The notes under the pieces were generated by a model that saw only the letters and a list, made by a program, of their open reading frames with translations, searched no databases and had not been told where the DNA came from. From NCBI GenBank assembly GCA_020080175.1, contig JAGHQL010000232.1:1-32899 (forward strand): DNA of 32,899 bases, written 5' to 3'. Position numbers and translations under genes: made by a program. Every line of letters begins with the position of its first letter. Within the stretch, counting starts at the first letter, position 1. Positions 1 through 10,559 of this stretch are shown piece by piece. Origin of the DNA: Glutinoglossum americanum. Taxonomy: Eukaryota; Ascomycota; Geoglossomycetes; Geoglossales; Geoglossaceae.

Positions 1-191
1 GCCGGCGCGCAGCGTCATCAGAAGCGCCACGGTCTTAGGCTCGAGGTGGATGCCGCCCCCCAAAATTAAGGTTCCCTTCCTAGCGCCTTAGTTAACCCCC
101 CCCCTCCCTAAGACACCCAAAAATATCACGCTTGTTCCGTTCTCTCGCCCAACATGAAAGCAGTGTCCCGACATAACCAAATCCCGTTTCC

Positions 192-3100
192 TTAGTGAAA
201 CCCGCTGAACCACTGCGGACCCGCCCCGTCGGCCCCGCCCGTCCTGAAAAACTCCCCCATAACACCAACGGCATAGCTACACCCCGCGACCCAGAGACCG
301 ACCCAGAAGATTCTCTTTGCCGCTTTCTTCACCCTCTCTGTCTTCGGCCCTTGGTCTTGCGAGGCGCTGGGGGCGGCATCCTGCCATTTGCTCTTACCGG
401 AGAAGACAGCCTCTTCGCGCTTGACCTTGTCGGTTGGCGATGGGCTTGAGAGTGGAGTGGTAGCCGGAGATGGCGATGGCGATGGCGATGGCGATGGCGG
501 TGGTGGCTCATCCAGTGGTCGGATGTCTGTGTCTGAGAACGGAGACGAGAAGATGGCGTCGTGATTGACGAAGCCAGTTGGAGAAGCAAAGTTACCGGTG
601 GTGGTGGTGCCGTCGATGGGGTTGACGTACGGATAGAGGCTACTCGATGACAGATGAGGATATTCGTCTGGTATTGGGTCTTCCTCTTCGATGAAGGGCC
701 CTTCGTGGACTCTCTTGAAGACGAGGACGTTTTTGCCACCAGACACAATCTCATAGCCTTCCTTTTTGAGAGCGGTAAGTGAAGGAAGGAATTTAGCCGG
801 GTGTGAGAGCCGTGGGATAATTTCTGAGGGCGAGAGGATCTCAGAGTCGGTCGACGAGGTGGTTATGCCGCTTGTGAGTTCGTTGGTCGCCGGATCGTAG
901 GCAAGAATCTTGTAAACTACTTGATGCGAGCCCGTATGCGTAGAGGACTTCGCCTTGATCGCATCGAGTTCGGACTGGACGTCGTGAAGTAGATCGTTAA
1001 CCTCGTTCACTTCTTCATGAAGTATCTGCTCCTGCTCCTCTCGGCGCATGGCCAACTCCTCGGAGGATTGATGCTCGGTCACCTTGCTCTCGTGTGGGAG
1101 CCGTGGTTGCGATTTCGCAAGAATCTCCGCTTCCGATCCGTCATCGCCCTCATGTTTATAAGCGTTGATGCCTAGCCTCTTATCATGTTCTATGAGAGCA
1201 TCGTCGAGCAGAATTACTGGAGACTCTCCATCGGAGCCCTCGGTCTGAAGAGGCTGCATGCGGTGATCTGTGTCGATAACGCCGTATGCATCCTCATAGA
1301 TTCCCCTGATCTCCTTGACGAGGTCCCTATCGCGTTGCTTCTTTGATTTTCTGGCTGCCCACTTTGGGCTTCTGTTTTCCCAGACCAATTGCTCACGTTG
1401 CACGCCGTCCTCGGTGCCGACTACCTGTGCTTGGTCGTTCGCCACGCGAGGGGGGGTGAACCCATCATTCTCCCCTTGAGCTTCAGAATTTGGTCTCGCA
1501 GCGAATGGCTCCACGGCGTCACTCTGGCGCGTAGGGATCTTGTTTGACTCCGAGAATAGCATACGCTGCTGGCCCTCCTCGGATGGTTCATTCCAAGGCT
1601 TTTGCTGTTCAGAGACTTGCCTTTGCGTTTTCTGGCTCTCGGTTTCCTGGGCGTATGTCTCCGACCCCATGGCTTTGGTGTCATATCCGTAGATAATGGT
1701 TTCAGGCGATGCCTCTTGAGCCTTGATCTTGCGGTCAAGGGAAGTCTGCAAGCGTTGTGATTCCCCATCGTGAGCGTCTGTTTCGCTATTGACCTGTTTC
1801 TGTGTCTCCGCTCCTTGAGCGCGTAACGCCCCTGGAGCCTGAGGCGTTTTATCACACCCGCCCACTTCCGCTTCGTGCAGTAGTGCCCTCTGTATTTTGA
1901 CTTCCTGATCGTAGCAAGTCTCGAGACTCTGGGGTGTTTGGTCGTATGCTGTCTCTTGAACCTGAGGTGCAGCAACAAACCCATCTTTCTCAGGCAGCGC
2001 CTCAGGGGGTTCGCTAGCGCCACCACCCTGTTGCAGGACTTTCATCGCCTTGACCTCCTCCGAGCAGGCACCGCTCCTGGTGGCCCTGCGGAATTCGTCT
2101 TCTAAACGCTCTCTTCTTTGTTGCTTCTCTAGCTTTCCCTCTGCATCTCGGTTCTTGAGGATGCCCGCGGAAGCTCTCACATCGCTTGGACGTAGAAGGT
2201 CGAGGTCTTCCACTCTAGATTCCGAAGTATCGTAGCATAGCCGCGAGTGTTTCGCAGTCGCCGGGCGGTCTTCGGAAGGGGGCTCCGGAGGAATCTCAAA
2301 TTCCCGGACTCTAAGGATCTTAGTGGGTGCCGGCGGAGAGGCGCCCGCGTCTACCGGCGGAGACGACTCGGGGCGGTCTCTAGAGTTTTTGCTCCCACCA
2401 ACAAAGCCCTCTTGCTCCAACCACCTTGAAGGTTTCGTATCTATAGAGTGTTGGGATTGCTCAGTTGGCGTCGCAAGATTCTTTAGGCCATGTGCCTGGT
2501 CTGTAGACACGGGAGTATGCTTCGACGGTCCAGTCCCGACAGGATCTCCCTGTGCGGTAGCGCTTGAGGATATAAGAGACTGAGACCTCTCAAGATTGCT
2601 CACGGATTGATAATGGGACCTGGGAGCCGAATCGGCAGCGTCAAGATCTACCTTTGCTTGTTTCGGCACCCTCCGCATCGTTATTGGGTCGAATTCGAAC
2701 TCGTCGGCTGCCGTAGCTTGTGGGCTATACTTGCTTGGTTCTCTTTGAGCAGGGTCCTCTGAGACTTTCTCTGCCTGGCCCTTCCCTTCAGCATCCGGCA
2801 TATTCCCTAAAGGGGTGGTTCGGTCTTCCACGCCATTCCGTCCCTTCTGGTCGTATGCGTTTAATCGCGATATCATACCAGCACAAGACTTCCTTCCCCA
2901 ATCCAAAAGGCTGCCGAGATCACCGTTCGAAGAAGGTCGACTTAGGATTCTCATCCTATACCCGAATAGCGCTTTGAATGGATCTCGGTCCACCGTTCGA
3001 CGTATTTCTTCCATGCGTCTCTCCATACGCTCGCGGCGAGTCTCGCCGTCCCGACGCCCCTCGGGGTCCCCCTTCGCATTCTTTGAAGCGCCACCGCCCG

Positions 3101-3509
3101 AGCTCACACATCTCCCACCAGGGTGATAGCCAACCTGGCTGTCCCAACGTGAATGAACTCCCCATGAGCTGGATAGCTTCCAAGCCCAGCTCGGTCTACT
3201 CGGCTCTCTGTCCCAGAGGCTTTTCCGATGCAGCGATTGCACATATCTATAGTGAAGCGATTTCCGCCTCTTCTCGAGACGTCTTTGGAAATCAGGATCG
3301 GGATACGAGGACCACACTCTACGGGGGCCGAAGAAGCATCCCTGGCGCTGCAGGGCAGCGAGGTTTCGGGCCTGGTGGGCGGGGAAGCTGTCGGCGCCGA
3401 TGAGGACGAGAGCCGATAGCTGAGGAGCCCGACGGAGGACTCGTAGAGTCGACTTTGATGGGTATAGTGGCAAGGGCCGGTACGAGGCTGAAAGTTGCGG
3501 GGTAAGCAT
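192..3509 (-). CDS. Conserved fungal protein, probably mitochondrial, single C-terminal membrane anchor
   Basis: Uninterrupted frame of 1105 residues. The N-terminus is rich in Arg, Ser and Leu with almost no acidic residues for about 60 positions, which looks like a mitochondrial presequence. It is followed by a basic motif around residues 75-100 (RRLEKRRKSLHYRY) that I recall from uncharacterised Pezizomycotina proteins. The middle (about 480-700) is polar, Gln/Glu-rich and vaguely repetitive, so probably disordered. A compact block around 855-935 (YKILAYDPATNEL through VLVFKRVHEGPF) looks like the one folded domain. A (Pro-Ser)n tract follows, then one hydrophobic helix around 1066-1088 and a short Gly-rich tail. 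Inference: a tail-anchored or single-pass mitochondrial protein. The function is unknown and I assign no name. Its length and lack of introns contrast with the spliced neighbours. I chose the first Met because the presequence-like stretch begins there. Confidence 0.88.
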   Translation of the reverse strand: MLTPQLSASYRPLPLYPSKSTLRVLRRAPQLSALVLIGADSFPAHQARNLAALQRQGCFFGPRRVWSSYPDPDFQRRLEKRRKSLHYRYVQSLHRKSLWDREPSRPSWAWKLSSSWGVHSRWDSQVGYHPGGRCVSSGGGASKNAKGDPEGRRDGETRRERMERRMEEIRRTVDRDPFKALFGYRMRILSRPSSNGDLGSLLDWGRKSCAGMISRLNAYDQKGRNGVEDRTTPLGNMPDAEGKGQAEKVSEDPAQREPSKYSPQATAADEFEFDPITMRRVPKQAKVDLDAADSAPRSHYQSVSNLERSQSLISSSATAQGDPVGTGPSKHTPVSTDQAHGLKNLATPTEQSQHSIDTKPSRWLEQEGFVGGSKNSRDRPESSPPVDAGASPPAPTKILRVREFEIPPEPPSEDRPATAKHSRLCYDTSESRVEDLDLLRPSDVRASAGILKNRDAEGKLEKQQRRERLEDEFRRATRSGACSEEVKAMKVLQQGGGASEPPEALPEKDGFVAAPQVQETAYDQTPQSLETCYDQEVKIQRALLHEAEVGGCDKTPQAPGALRAQGAETQKQVNSETDAHDGESQRLQTSLDRKIKAQEASPETIIYGYDTKAMGSETYAQETESQKTQRQVSEQQKPWNEPSEEGQQRMLFSESNKIPTRQSDAVEPFAARPNSEAQGENDGFTPPRVANDQAQVVGTEDGVQREQLVWENRSPKWAARKSKKQRDRDLVKEIRGIYEDAYGVIDTDHRMQPLQTEGSDGESPVILLDDALIEHDKRLGINAYKHEGDDGSEAEILAKSQPRLPHESKVTEHQSSEELAMRREEQEQILHEEVNEVNDLLHDVQSELDAIKAKSSTHTGSHQVVYKILAYDPATNELTSGITTSSTDSEILSPSEIIPRLSHPAKFLPSLTALKKEGYEIVSGGKNVLVFKRVHEGPFIEEEDPIPDEYPHLSSSSLYPYVNPIDGTTTTGNFASPTGFVNHDAIFSSPFSDTDIRPLDEPPPPSPSPSPSPSPATTPLSSPSPTDKVKREEAVFSGKSKWQDAAPSASQDQGPKTERVKKAAKRIFWVGLWVAGCSYAVGVMGEFFRTGGADGAGPQWFSGFH
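469..498. repeat. GATGGC hexanucleotide repeat, five copies, in frame
   Basis: Five tandem copies of GATGGC on the + strand. Read from the minus strand they encode the alternating Pro-Ser tract just before the membrane segment of the 192-3509 gene. A hexamer keeps the frame whatever the copy number, so length variation between strains would be tolerated. Confidence 0.9.
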
Positions 3510-5768
3510 GGCACGTAGCCGGATTTAGGACATGCTCGCGCTAGGGCAGCGCAGGCGGATACGATGGCGGGGGGAGGCTGGGGGAATAAGGGTTCCCAAG
3601 CCGTGGAGGAAGTCGGATTTGGAGGCAGATCGGTACCCAAAGCAAACAGCGATAGCGGGATCCCAAGTCCCTGGGGTTAGGCAGAGTCGCGCTGGTTAAG
3701 TGTGGTGGTGGGAAGTGGCGGTTGGCAGAAAAGGCGGAGGGTCAATCACGACGGGCGCCAACCACCGGCCTCTTCTTGGCGGGACTCGACACCACGATGG
3801 CCGACACATCAGCATCAATCGACTCTGCAGCATTCTGACGACATTTACACTCCAGAGAGCCTTTCTACTGGCTGCGGAACCTGGGGATCTGTAGGGCACC
3901 CCACGGCCAATCACTCGAGAAAATCACCCCCGGAGGAAAAAAAGAATAGGGAATAAAAACTTGTAATGATCAGCCGTCCATTCCCCCATCTCCCCATCTC
4001 CCCATCCCCCACTCCCCGCCGTCCTCCGCCTCTCTCTCTCCACGGCGACCTCAGATGAACTTTATCCCACAAAACCAGTCACGCTATTCACGAGCCGGAC
4101 AAGGGAATATCAACGAAACACCACGCCGCGTCCCCTCCACACGCGCATCCCTCCCTCCATACGACACCCCACATCCCACGTCGAGACCAAGGGTATCCCC
4201 CCGCACCATCGCCACCGTATCGAATATATCCCACGTCCCCGGGATACCGACAGACCTCCCCGCCGGAAAGGAACATTTCCAACCCTCCTCGCGTGGCGAC
4301 GACGGGCCGCAGATATTTAAAGCCTTGTCACGCTTCTAGAAGTCTCGGGGTGCCCGCGCCGGTTGTTTGGAAGCATGCCGGTGCTCTCCGTTCAGACCAG
4401 AACAGCAGCGCCCAGAGCCAGAAAAAAAAAAAAAAAGGCTCTAGCGGTCCGCCATTGCCGATCAAGAAACGGCGCGAGATATTTCCCGTAGGATTTTCTT
4501 CCCGGGGAAAGGCCTGTGGTGTTTTACCACACGTCCTCCTCCCGGTTGTTGCTTCTGGCGTGCAAGATACATACCTACGTGGTTCGGAGCGCGTTGCTCC
4601 TGACAAATTGGATCACGGTCGCTTTGTCCTCCGAGGCATCGAGCTTGACATTCGTATACGTGCAGCGGGCCGAGGGAGTCGTTTTCATTAATTTAATTCT
4701 TCCAATATTTTTTTTAATAATAATATTTTCCCCAAGCAGGTCTCACGAACCTCCCCGGAAGCCCCCACGATCATCCTGTTGGCTCCCTGCAACGGCAGTC
4801 TAGAGCCTTCTTCCACGCCAACCTAACACCAGCCAAATTAACCCAAACACCCGTCCCCAACCCAACAAGGATGCGAATAAAGCCCTCAAGCGCCTCCCAT
4901 ATCTCCAGACAAAACGAGACCAAAGCGGGTTCCCTCCACCCCAACCCTACAGACAAGACCACTGATTCCCCCCCCATGCGACTCCCCCCATCCGTAAACC
5001 CATCCCCAGCAGCGTCCTCGGCCTCGCCGCAAAGAGACTCCCCCACGCAACAAGAAAGCGAAAACCAACAATAGACGCCCCCCCCCCCCACCCCGAGAGA
5101 AAAAAAAAAAAACACGACCGCACGGGGGGCTGTTTTTTTTTTTTTTTAAATGACCACGGCGGCTCCGTCCGGAATCCCCGAAAAATTTCCAAAATAAAAT
5201 AGGATGTCGGAAGCGCGCGGCCGCGCGACGAACGAACGGGGGTCCCGCCGTGGCGCCGGGGGCCAGAAATAGAGCGCAGCCGGGCGCGTTCTTTTTTTTT
5301 TTTCTTCTCTGGGACGGGGGGTGGAGGGTGGATACGCGTACGCGTGCGTGTGCACGTATATTGGGCTATTGGGGGGATTCCGATGGGGGGGGGGGGTTAT
5401 TTACGAAACCTGGGGGCTCCTGGGAGATAATTCTAATTTTAAAATTTTTAAAAAAATTTTAAAAGGTCATTATTATTATAATTTTTTTTTTATTCCGCAT
5501 TATGCGTTTGTCTCTTGTTGAGGATGCTCTGCGCTGGAGAAAGGCAGGACGGGATTGGGGGGGGACTAGTGGAGAAGAGGGGGAAGGAGAGAAAAAAAAA
5601 AAAAAAAAACGTCTGGAAACTTTGATTAAAGTCCCCTCGTTCCAACCAGATATACTCGCGAACCAACCACCGGTTACGGAGCGGACCCACACCCCTCTAG
5701 TATCACCGTAAACTCTACTTTGGTAGGGACGAGAAAGATAAAGTAAGACGATAAAAAAGAGGAACGCG
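3510..5768. other. Intergenic spacer rich in homopolymer runs
   Basis: 2.26 kb between the start of the 192-3509 gene and the stop of the AFG1 gene, so it should hold the promoter and leader of the former. No convincing gene was found; the 94-codon frame at 4055-4339 is Pro/Ser/Arg-rich without recognisable features. Directly visible are A15 at 4422-4436, C12 at 5078-5089, A13 at 5100-5112, T15 at 5133-5147, T12 at 5292-5303, G12 at 5385-5396, T10 at 5482-5491 and A18 at 5592-5609. There is also a CCCCATCT-like tandem near 3984-4010 and an A+T island at about 5430-5495. Confidence 0.8.
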
Positions 5769-7769
5769 CTAGAGCATATCCTCCCTCCATCGGCTCCTCA
5801 CCTTCTGCCAGCTCTCCATGTCTTCTCTGCCGCCATCCTTCTCGAGGCCTAAGCCCCGCTCGATCCACTGCTGGCCTCCCATCTCGTTCAGCCGACTCAG
5901 AGCCCTGGCGAAAGCGAAGCGCTCTTCGTCTCCGGTGAAGATGTTACTGTTCTTCAGTGCCTGCATGTTTATTCCCAAGTCATCCATGAGGTGGCGCATC
6001 GAGTCGTCCACATCGTGGTGTTCATCGCCTTCGGGTGAGTTCTTCCTTTGTTCTTCGTGCAACGCGTCGTCAACTTCCGTGCGGGACACAAAAAGCTCGG
6101 TCAGCGGTACGGCTGTGGTGAGAACTAGCTTGGCCTGCACTCGTTAGGATGCTGTATCGGAAGGTTACGGAGTTGTGTGTGATGGTCGTTCCACTTACTC
6201 TACTCTCGTATACCGCATCGATAAACGTGATAAAGCGTCTGGCCAAGTCTCGCGTCTTATGTGTCATGCCTGGAATTTCGGTGATGATGAAAGCCTCATA
6301 CCATCTCATCAGCTCGAGGTAGTCTGCCGCACTGGTAGGCCGTCCACAGAGCTCAGCAAACTCAAACATAGCCGCCTTTCCGCTGGCGCGCGGTACCACG
6401 ACATCGCGACCCCAGATGCGGTGAGTAGCCGTACGTGGGGGGTCGATCTCGAAATCACCCAGGAACTTGAACCAATTGTTGGCATGAGAAGCTGCGGCCT
6501 TGTCTAGAGGGAAATGGTACACCCCTGAGGGTGGCCGTGGGATTTTCCGGTAGTCCGTGGGCGAATCTAAGTTAATGACGTGAAGGCAACTCTTTAAGAG
6601 ATTAATGCATGGTATAAAGGAGTTTCGCTGGATGCCGTTCTTGTAGAGGTCATCTGGATGCCTGTTGGACGTTGCGACGAGGACTACCCCGTGGGACATC
6701 ATTGATTCGAGGAGCCTGAAGGGGAAATGGGAGTGTATTAGCCAGCGCAAATTTAGAATTGGCTTTGCAATAACCCCGGCTTAAGACCAACCTTCTCAGG
6801 ATCATGGCATCAGCTACATCGGTGACTTGGAATTCGTCAAAGCACAATACGCTTCCCTGTTCAGCAATATCTGCTCCGATGAAAGGAATGGCATCAAAAT
6901 CGACCCCGTACTCTTTCTTCATTGCGTGTAGCCGCTTGTGAACATCCTGTATGAAATTGTGGAAATGAATCCGAGTCTTGGAGGTGATATTTTCGGGAAG
7001 GGTGTCGTAGAACATATCCATTAACATGGTCTTGCCGCTGCCCACATCTCCGAAAAGATATAGTCCTTTGGGTACGTTTTTGGGGATATTTGTTGTTGAG
7101 CCCCGGGACCCTCTCCGGCGAAATAATCCCCCCAAGAACGATGACTGTGACTCAGACTGAAGAGATTCGACATTGGGGTGAACTATTTGGGGCGCGCGGT
7201 ACTCCTTGAGCTCGTCGTGGAGATGTTGAAGGCTTTGCACAATCCCTGATTGAAGTGATGATGAGATGGCTGTTTACGTTTTTGTATATAGCTAACATAC
7301 CTCGCTGGTGTTCGTCATTTCGCAGCAAGCCATCGTCAACTCTAGCGTCATATTCATTTAATGGACCTCGATTACTGGGGTTGGCTGTGACAACAGTCAG
7401 TCACTCTTTCGCGTAGGCAGTCGCGTTCCCTCGCCTCGTCCAACCCGAACGTAGGACCCATCCTCTGGACCTCGTACCATTCGTAACGGTGGCTAACCGT
7501 CTGAGCTGTTTCATTCCAGGGGCACCTGGCTGTCGCCTTTGTACCATTGATGCCCTCGTTGGCAAGGCGCATGTCGCCATGCCTGAGACCCGCGTTGATA
7601 ACGCGGGATATATGCAATAACACCTTTGTGCTCTTGCCCTCCATCGTAAGATTAAAGAACAATCCGTACATATCGATCTGCGCCGTCCTGTCACAGCAGA
7701 GGCAATGGCGCTCGTGCCGCCGAGAAACAACCGGAGCGCATTGCGTCTGAGTCTCGCGCTCGCCTTCAT
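5769..7769 (-). CDS. AFG1: AFG1-family mitochondrial AAA+ ATPase (LACE1/AFG1L homologue), five exons
   Basis: Model: complement(join(5769..6134, 6199..6715, 6792..7245, 7301..7384, 7478..7769)), 570 residues, all introns GT-AG and all phases consistent. The Walker A motif GDVGSGKT lies near residues 191-198, Walker B LCFDEF near 260, and a sensor-1-like [12 protein letters not shown] follows; this order and spacing mark the AFG1/ZapE family rather than other AAA+ proteins. In yeast and animals the family sits at the inner mitochondrial membrane and helps degrade or extract respiratory-chain subunits; that role is inferred here. The N-terminus is Arg/Ala-rich, fitting a presequence. Least certain is the first exon: the start at 7769 is the furthest upstream Met, and Met codons further in could serve instead. 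The 93-bp first intron is chosen because it joins ATVTN to [16 protein letters not shown] in phase, matching the family N-domain. Confidence 0.92.
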
Positions 7770-10559
7770 ATTCGGGTTGCCGGCGATTTAGAGTGCATGT
7801 AAAGTATGATCAGGAAGTAGCCAGCCAGCGTCGATACCATGGGGATACGGAATTAGTCAAAAATAGAGTGAATTCCAAGGGGGTCTTCATGAGCGTGCGG
7901 TGATATCAAGGAAGAGGAAATGGGTAGAGCCTCCAGGGTGACACCGATAACCGGCTACTCTGGTCCTGTTCTCTGCGGGGTTGTTCAGGGCCCCCTTTCG
8001 CGGGGGCAAAATAAAAACAATTAAGAAAAATTCCCAAAAAAATAATTGAGGAGGAAAAGGCCATAATTTTCATTTAGATTGAGCGGTAAAACGTATTTAC
8101 CGGTGATTAATTCTGATTGACTTCTACGTTGATAATTTATCTGAAACTCGAGTTTTTCTTCGCTGTATGTACTGTATGTACTATATACCTACTCTACGAC
8201 ATAGTAGTCGTTGTGAACTAGCATGGTATGTAAGGCTGAGACCGCGCCGATTAGCAATTTTCGTCACGCATGTTCTATTTCATCGGCATAGAAAAAGAGA
8301 TTTTCCATCGGCGACCATGGAACTATGGATAACCCCGCATCCTTGAATGCAAGGGCTTGTTTGATTTCAAGAAAATAGCCATAAAATGGGTCTTCCTAGA
8401 GGCTTGATGGGATGGCCCCAATACATTATACGTGAAGCTTGGTGCGGAGGGGACTTGGATCTTTTGTGGTTAGCTTCGTATCGCGAGGTTACGCGGCTAG
8501 GGTGACGTGGACTCTCGATGTCACAGAGTACTTTTGTCGCTTGCTATGGAGCATCATGCGGTGGAGTAGTATGTGGTGCCGGTGTGCTTCTTCGATATTT
8601 CTTTTGTTCCTCGCCGGAAAAAAATGTCTGGGTCCCCACCATCCGACGTTAAAAGCGGATACTTGGGCTGATTGCGTAGATCTCTTAGCAGTTCCTGTGC
8701 CAACTTCCGCGCCTTGACCAAGCCTTACTTTAATACCGACGACAATGCGTAAAAGATGAGAAATAAAACGACATTCCGCACTAATATATTGACCTGGTCG
8801 CGTGTTTGACGGTGCTGTACGACGAAGTAGAGTCCGCGGCCCAGTAGCGCAAAGAATAGTAGCGAGTTCTCTAAGGAGAGCCACAAGACGCCCCTTAATA
8901 TAACTTTGTTTCGTGGAGCAAATCTTATGCTGGGGGGGCTTGGGCCCTGATTGGTGTGCCTACTCCGTATGCTGGCTAATACCCGCACTCGGACGCGAGT
9001 CGCTCCAACTGGAGGCCGAGCAATGGTGGGCTATACCGGCCCGCGTGTAGTGTGCCTGAAGGGGCTGTCCTACTTGGGAGACTTTCTCATCTCCACAAGC
9101 TCCCAGACCCAGCGCCGCTGCAGGGTCAGACTGCAACATTCGACGAACTCGACCATCCCACTCTCGGCTTGTTTCTTCCTGTCGTTTGTCATCTCGCTAT
9201 GTGCCTGAGCAGGGTAGAATGAGTAGACTCGGGGCGAAAGCAGAGACGATCACGGTGAAATCAGCGACTCGTCCACTCACGTCGAAGCGCGCGCCGTGTT
9301 TTCCATGCCAAATTTGTTTTCTCGAACGCTTCGACCACTCTGCTGCACCTTACCATTCTCGCACTCGGAGCAGAATACCTTATTATTAGAGTACTCGCGC
9401 CCAGAGGCGGCTCAGGCCGTCCCATCGCCAGTCCACCTCCTTCCTCTCCTCCCTTTCTTTCTTCACCTTCCCGTCTATTCTCTACGGACGCTGCCTCTTC
9501 AACCCGGCGACACATCGTTCCTCTCACGGCCGTGGTTGTAGTGGAGCAATTATTCTTTTCGTCAACCGTTGGCGGCCCTTTGCGTATCCACTCGTTCATT
9601 TTATTTGGATTTCCAGTAAATCCGTACTCTCGTTTTTGTGCTTCGTTTTCTTCGACTGCCCGACGGCGACCTTTGCTTTAGAATTTCGACCCAAGTAGTT
9701 TCGATCGGACAAATTCAGGACTCTGAGCTCGTCGAAGTGTCCGAAACTTTCGTCTGAGGCTTTGTTCTCAGCTTGGTCGAAGTGGAATAGCGCGACCGGT
9801 CGGCTTCGTTTGAGGGTCTGAGAGATAAAGGCGATCGTTTTGTGTTGTCAATTCGTTGTTGGATCGGAAAGGCTAGGCTTTGTGGAGAATTTGGGTAGTT
9901 CTCCCGGAACCATTGACGGTGGGGATCGACGGGGACGACCAACGCGGCGGAGGTTGTTTTATCTGGAAAACCATCCATCAAAGACAAATTGCATTGAAGC
10001 GACTCCTATTGGGTTTTGGGATTGAAAGGAACGTGGTCTGCCGAGAATTGGGTGAGGGTGAAGGCGAAAGATCTCGAGGTGTTGTCGAATCTTTTTGACG
10101 ATTTGTTTCGTCCCTTCACACTCATTTGGACTTTTCTTTCGCATCTGCGTACTTGACAGACGCTGTTAGTACATTGGCTTTTCTTCCTGCGCTTCCCTAT
10201 ACTCGGACTTGTTTGATTGTTGCGTTCGAGCACTGTTTTGGTCTCTATCGAGAACAAACATCCCCCTCACATCAACATATTCAAGAGTAAAGCGCGTCAA
10301 TAGAGTCTGCGAACAGAGTGCTAATACTGCGTTACCGTACAGACGTTCCTTAAGGCCTCGAATCGTCAAATTCACTCGTTCATTGCATTCACCCTGACGG
10401 TAAGCCATAACGTTCACTTCGATATCACTCTGTTTTCGTATTGCGCACATCCGTTGACGACTACAATAGAACCAACTTGAGGAATATCATACCGGGCGAG
10501 CTCGAACTCGCAACAGTCATCAAGACTTTCGTGTTCAGATCTGGCTTTGAGCAGACACA
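7770..10559. other. Divergent spacer between AFG1 and MSB2, with probable MSB2 promoter and leader
   Basis: 2.79 kb with no recognisable gene. An A+T-rich stretch lies at about 8005-8200 and carries a short GTATGTACT tandem near 8165-8185. A pyrimidine tract at about 9432-9472 resembles the CT-rich stretches found near fungal transcription starts. Several short frames (for example 9840-10025 and 10209-10397) would become upstream ORFs if the MSB2 mRNA starts there. The weakly hydrophobic minus frame at 8725-8988 has no supporting features. Confidence 0.6.
10400..10469 (+). other. Possible intron in the MSB2 5' leader
   Basis: A GTAAGC donor at 10400 is followed by a TTGACGAC branch-like site and an AATAG acceptor ending at 10469, 70 bp in all, within the size range of the coding introns here. 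It lies about 90 bp before the MSB2 start codon. Only consensus signals support it. Confidence 0.3.

Noticed and set aside
3104-3640. 178-codon minus frame overlapping the start of the 192-3509 gene
   Set aside because: Overlaps the long frame in another phase and is Pro/Ser/Arg-rich; no separate support.
4055-4339. 94-codon + frame in the homopolymer-rich spacer
   Set aside because: Low-information Pro/Ser/Arg composition, no splice context and no recognised family; openness may be by chance.
8725-8988. Hydrophobic 87-codon minus frame in the AFG1-MSB2 spacer
   Set aside because: It could suggest a small membrane protein, but there is no consistent start context, splice partner or family, and other frames overlap it.
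10490-10515. GAGTTCGAGCTCGC-like T-arm upstream of MSB2
   Set aside because: It looks like a tRNA B box on the minus strand, but no A box, anticodon arm or acceptor pairing accompanies it.
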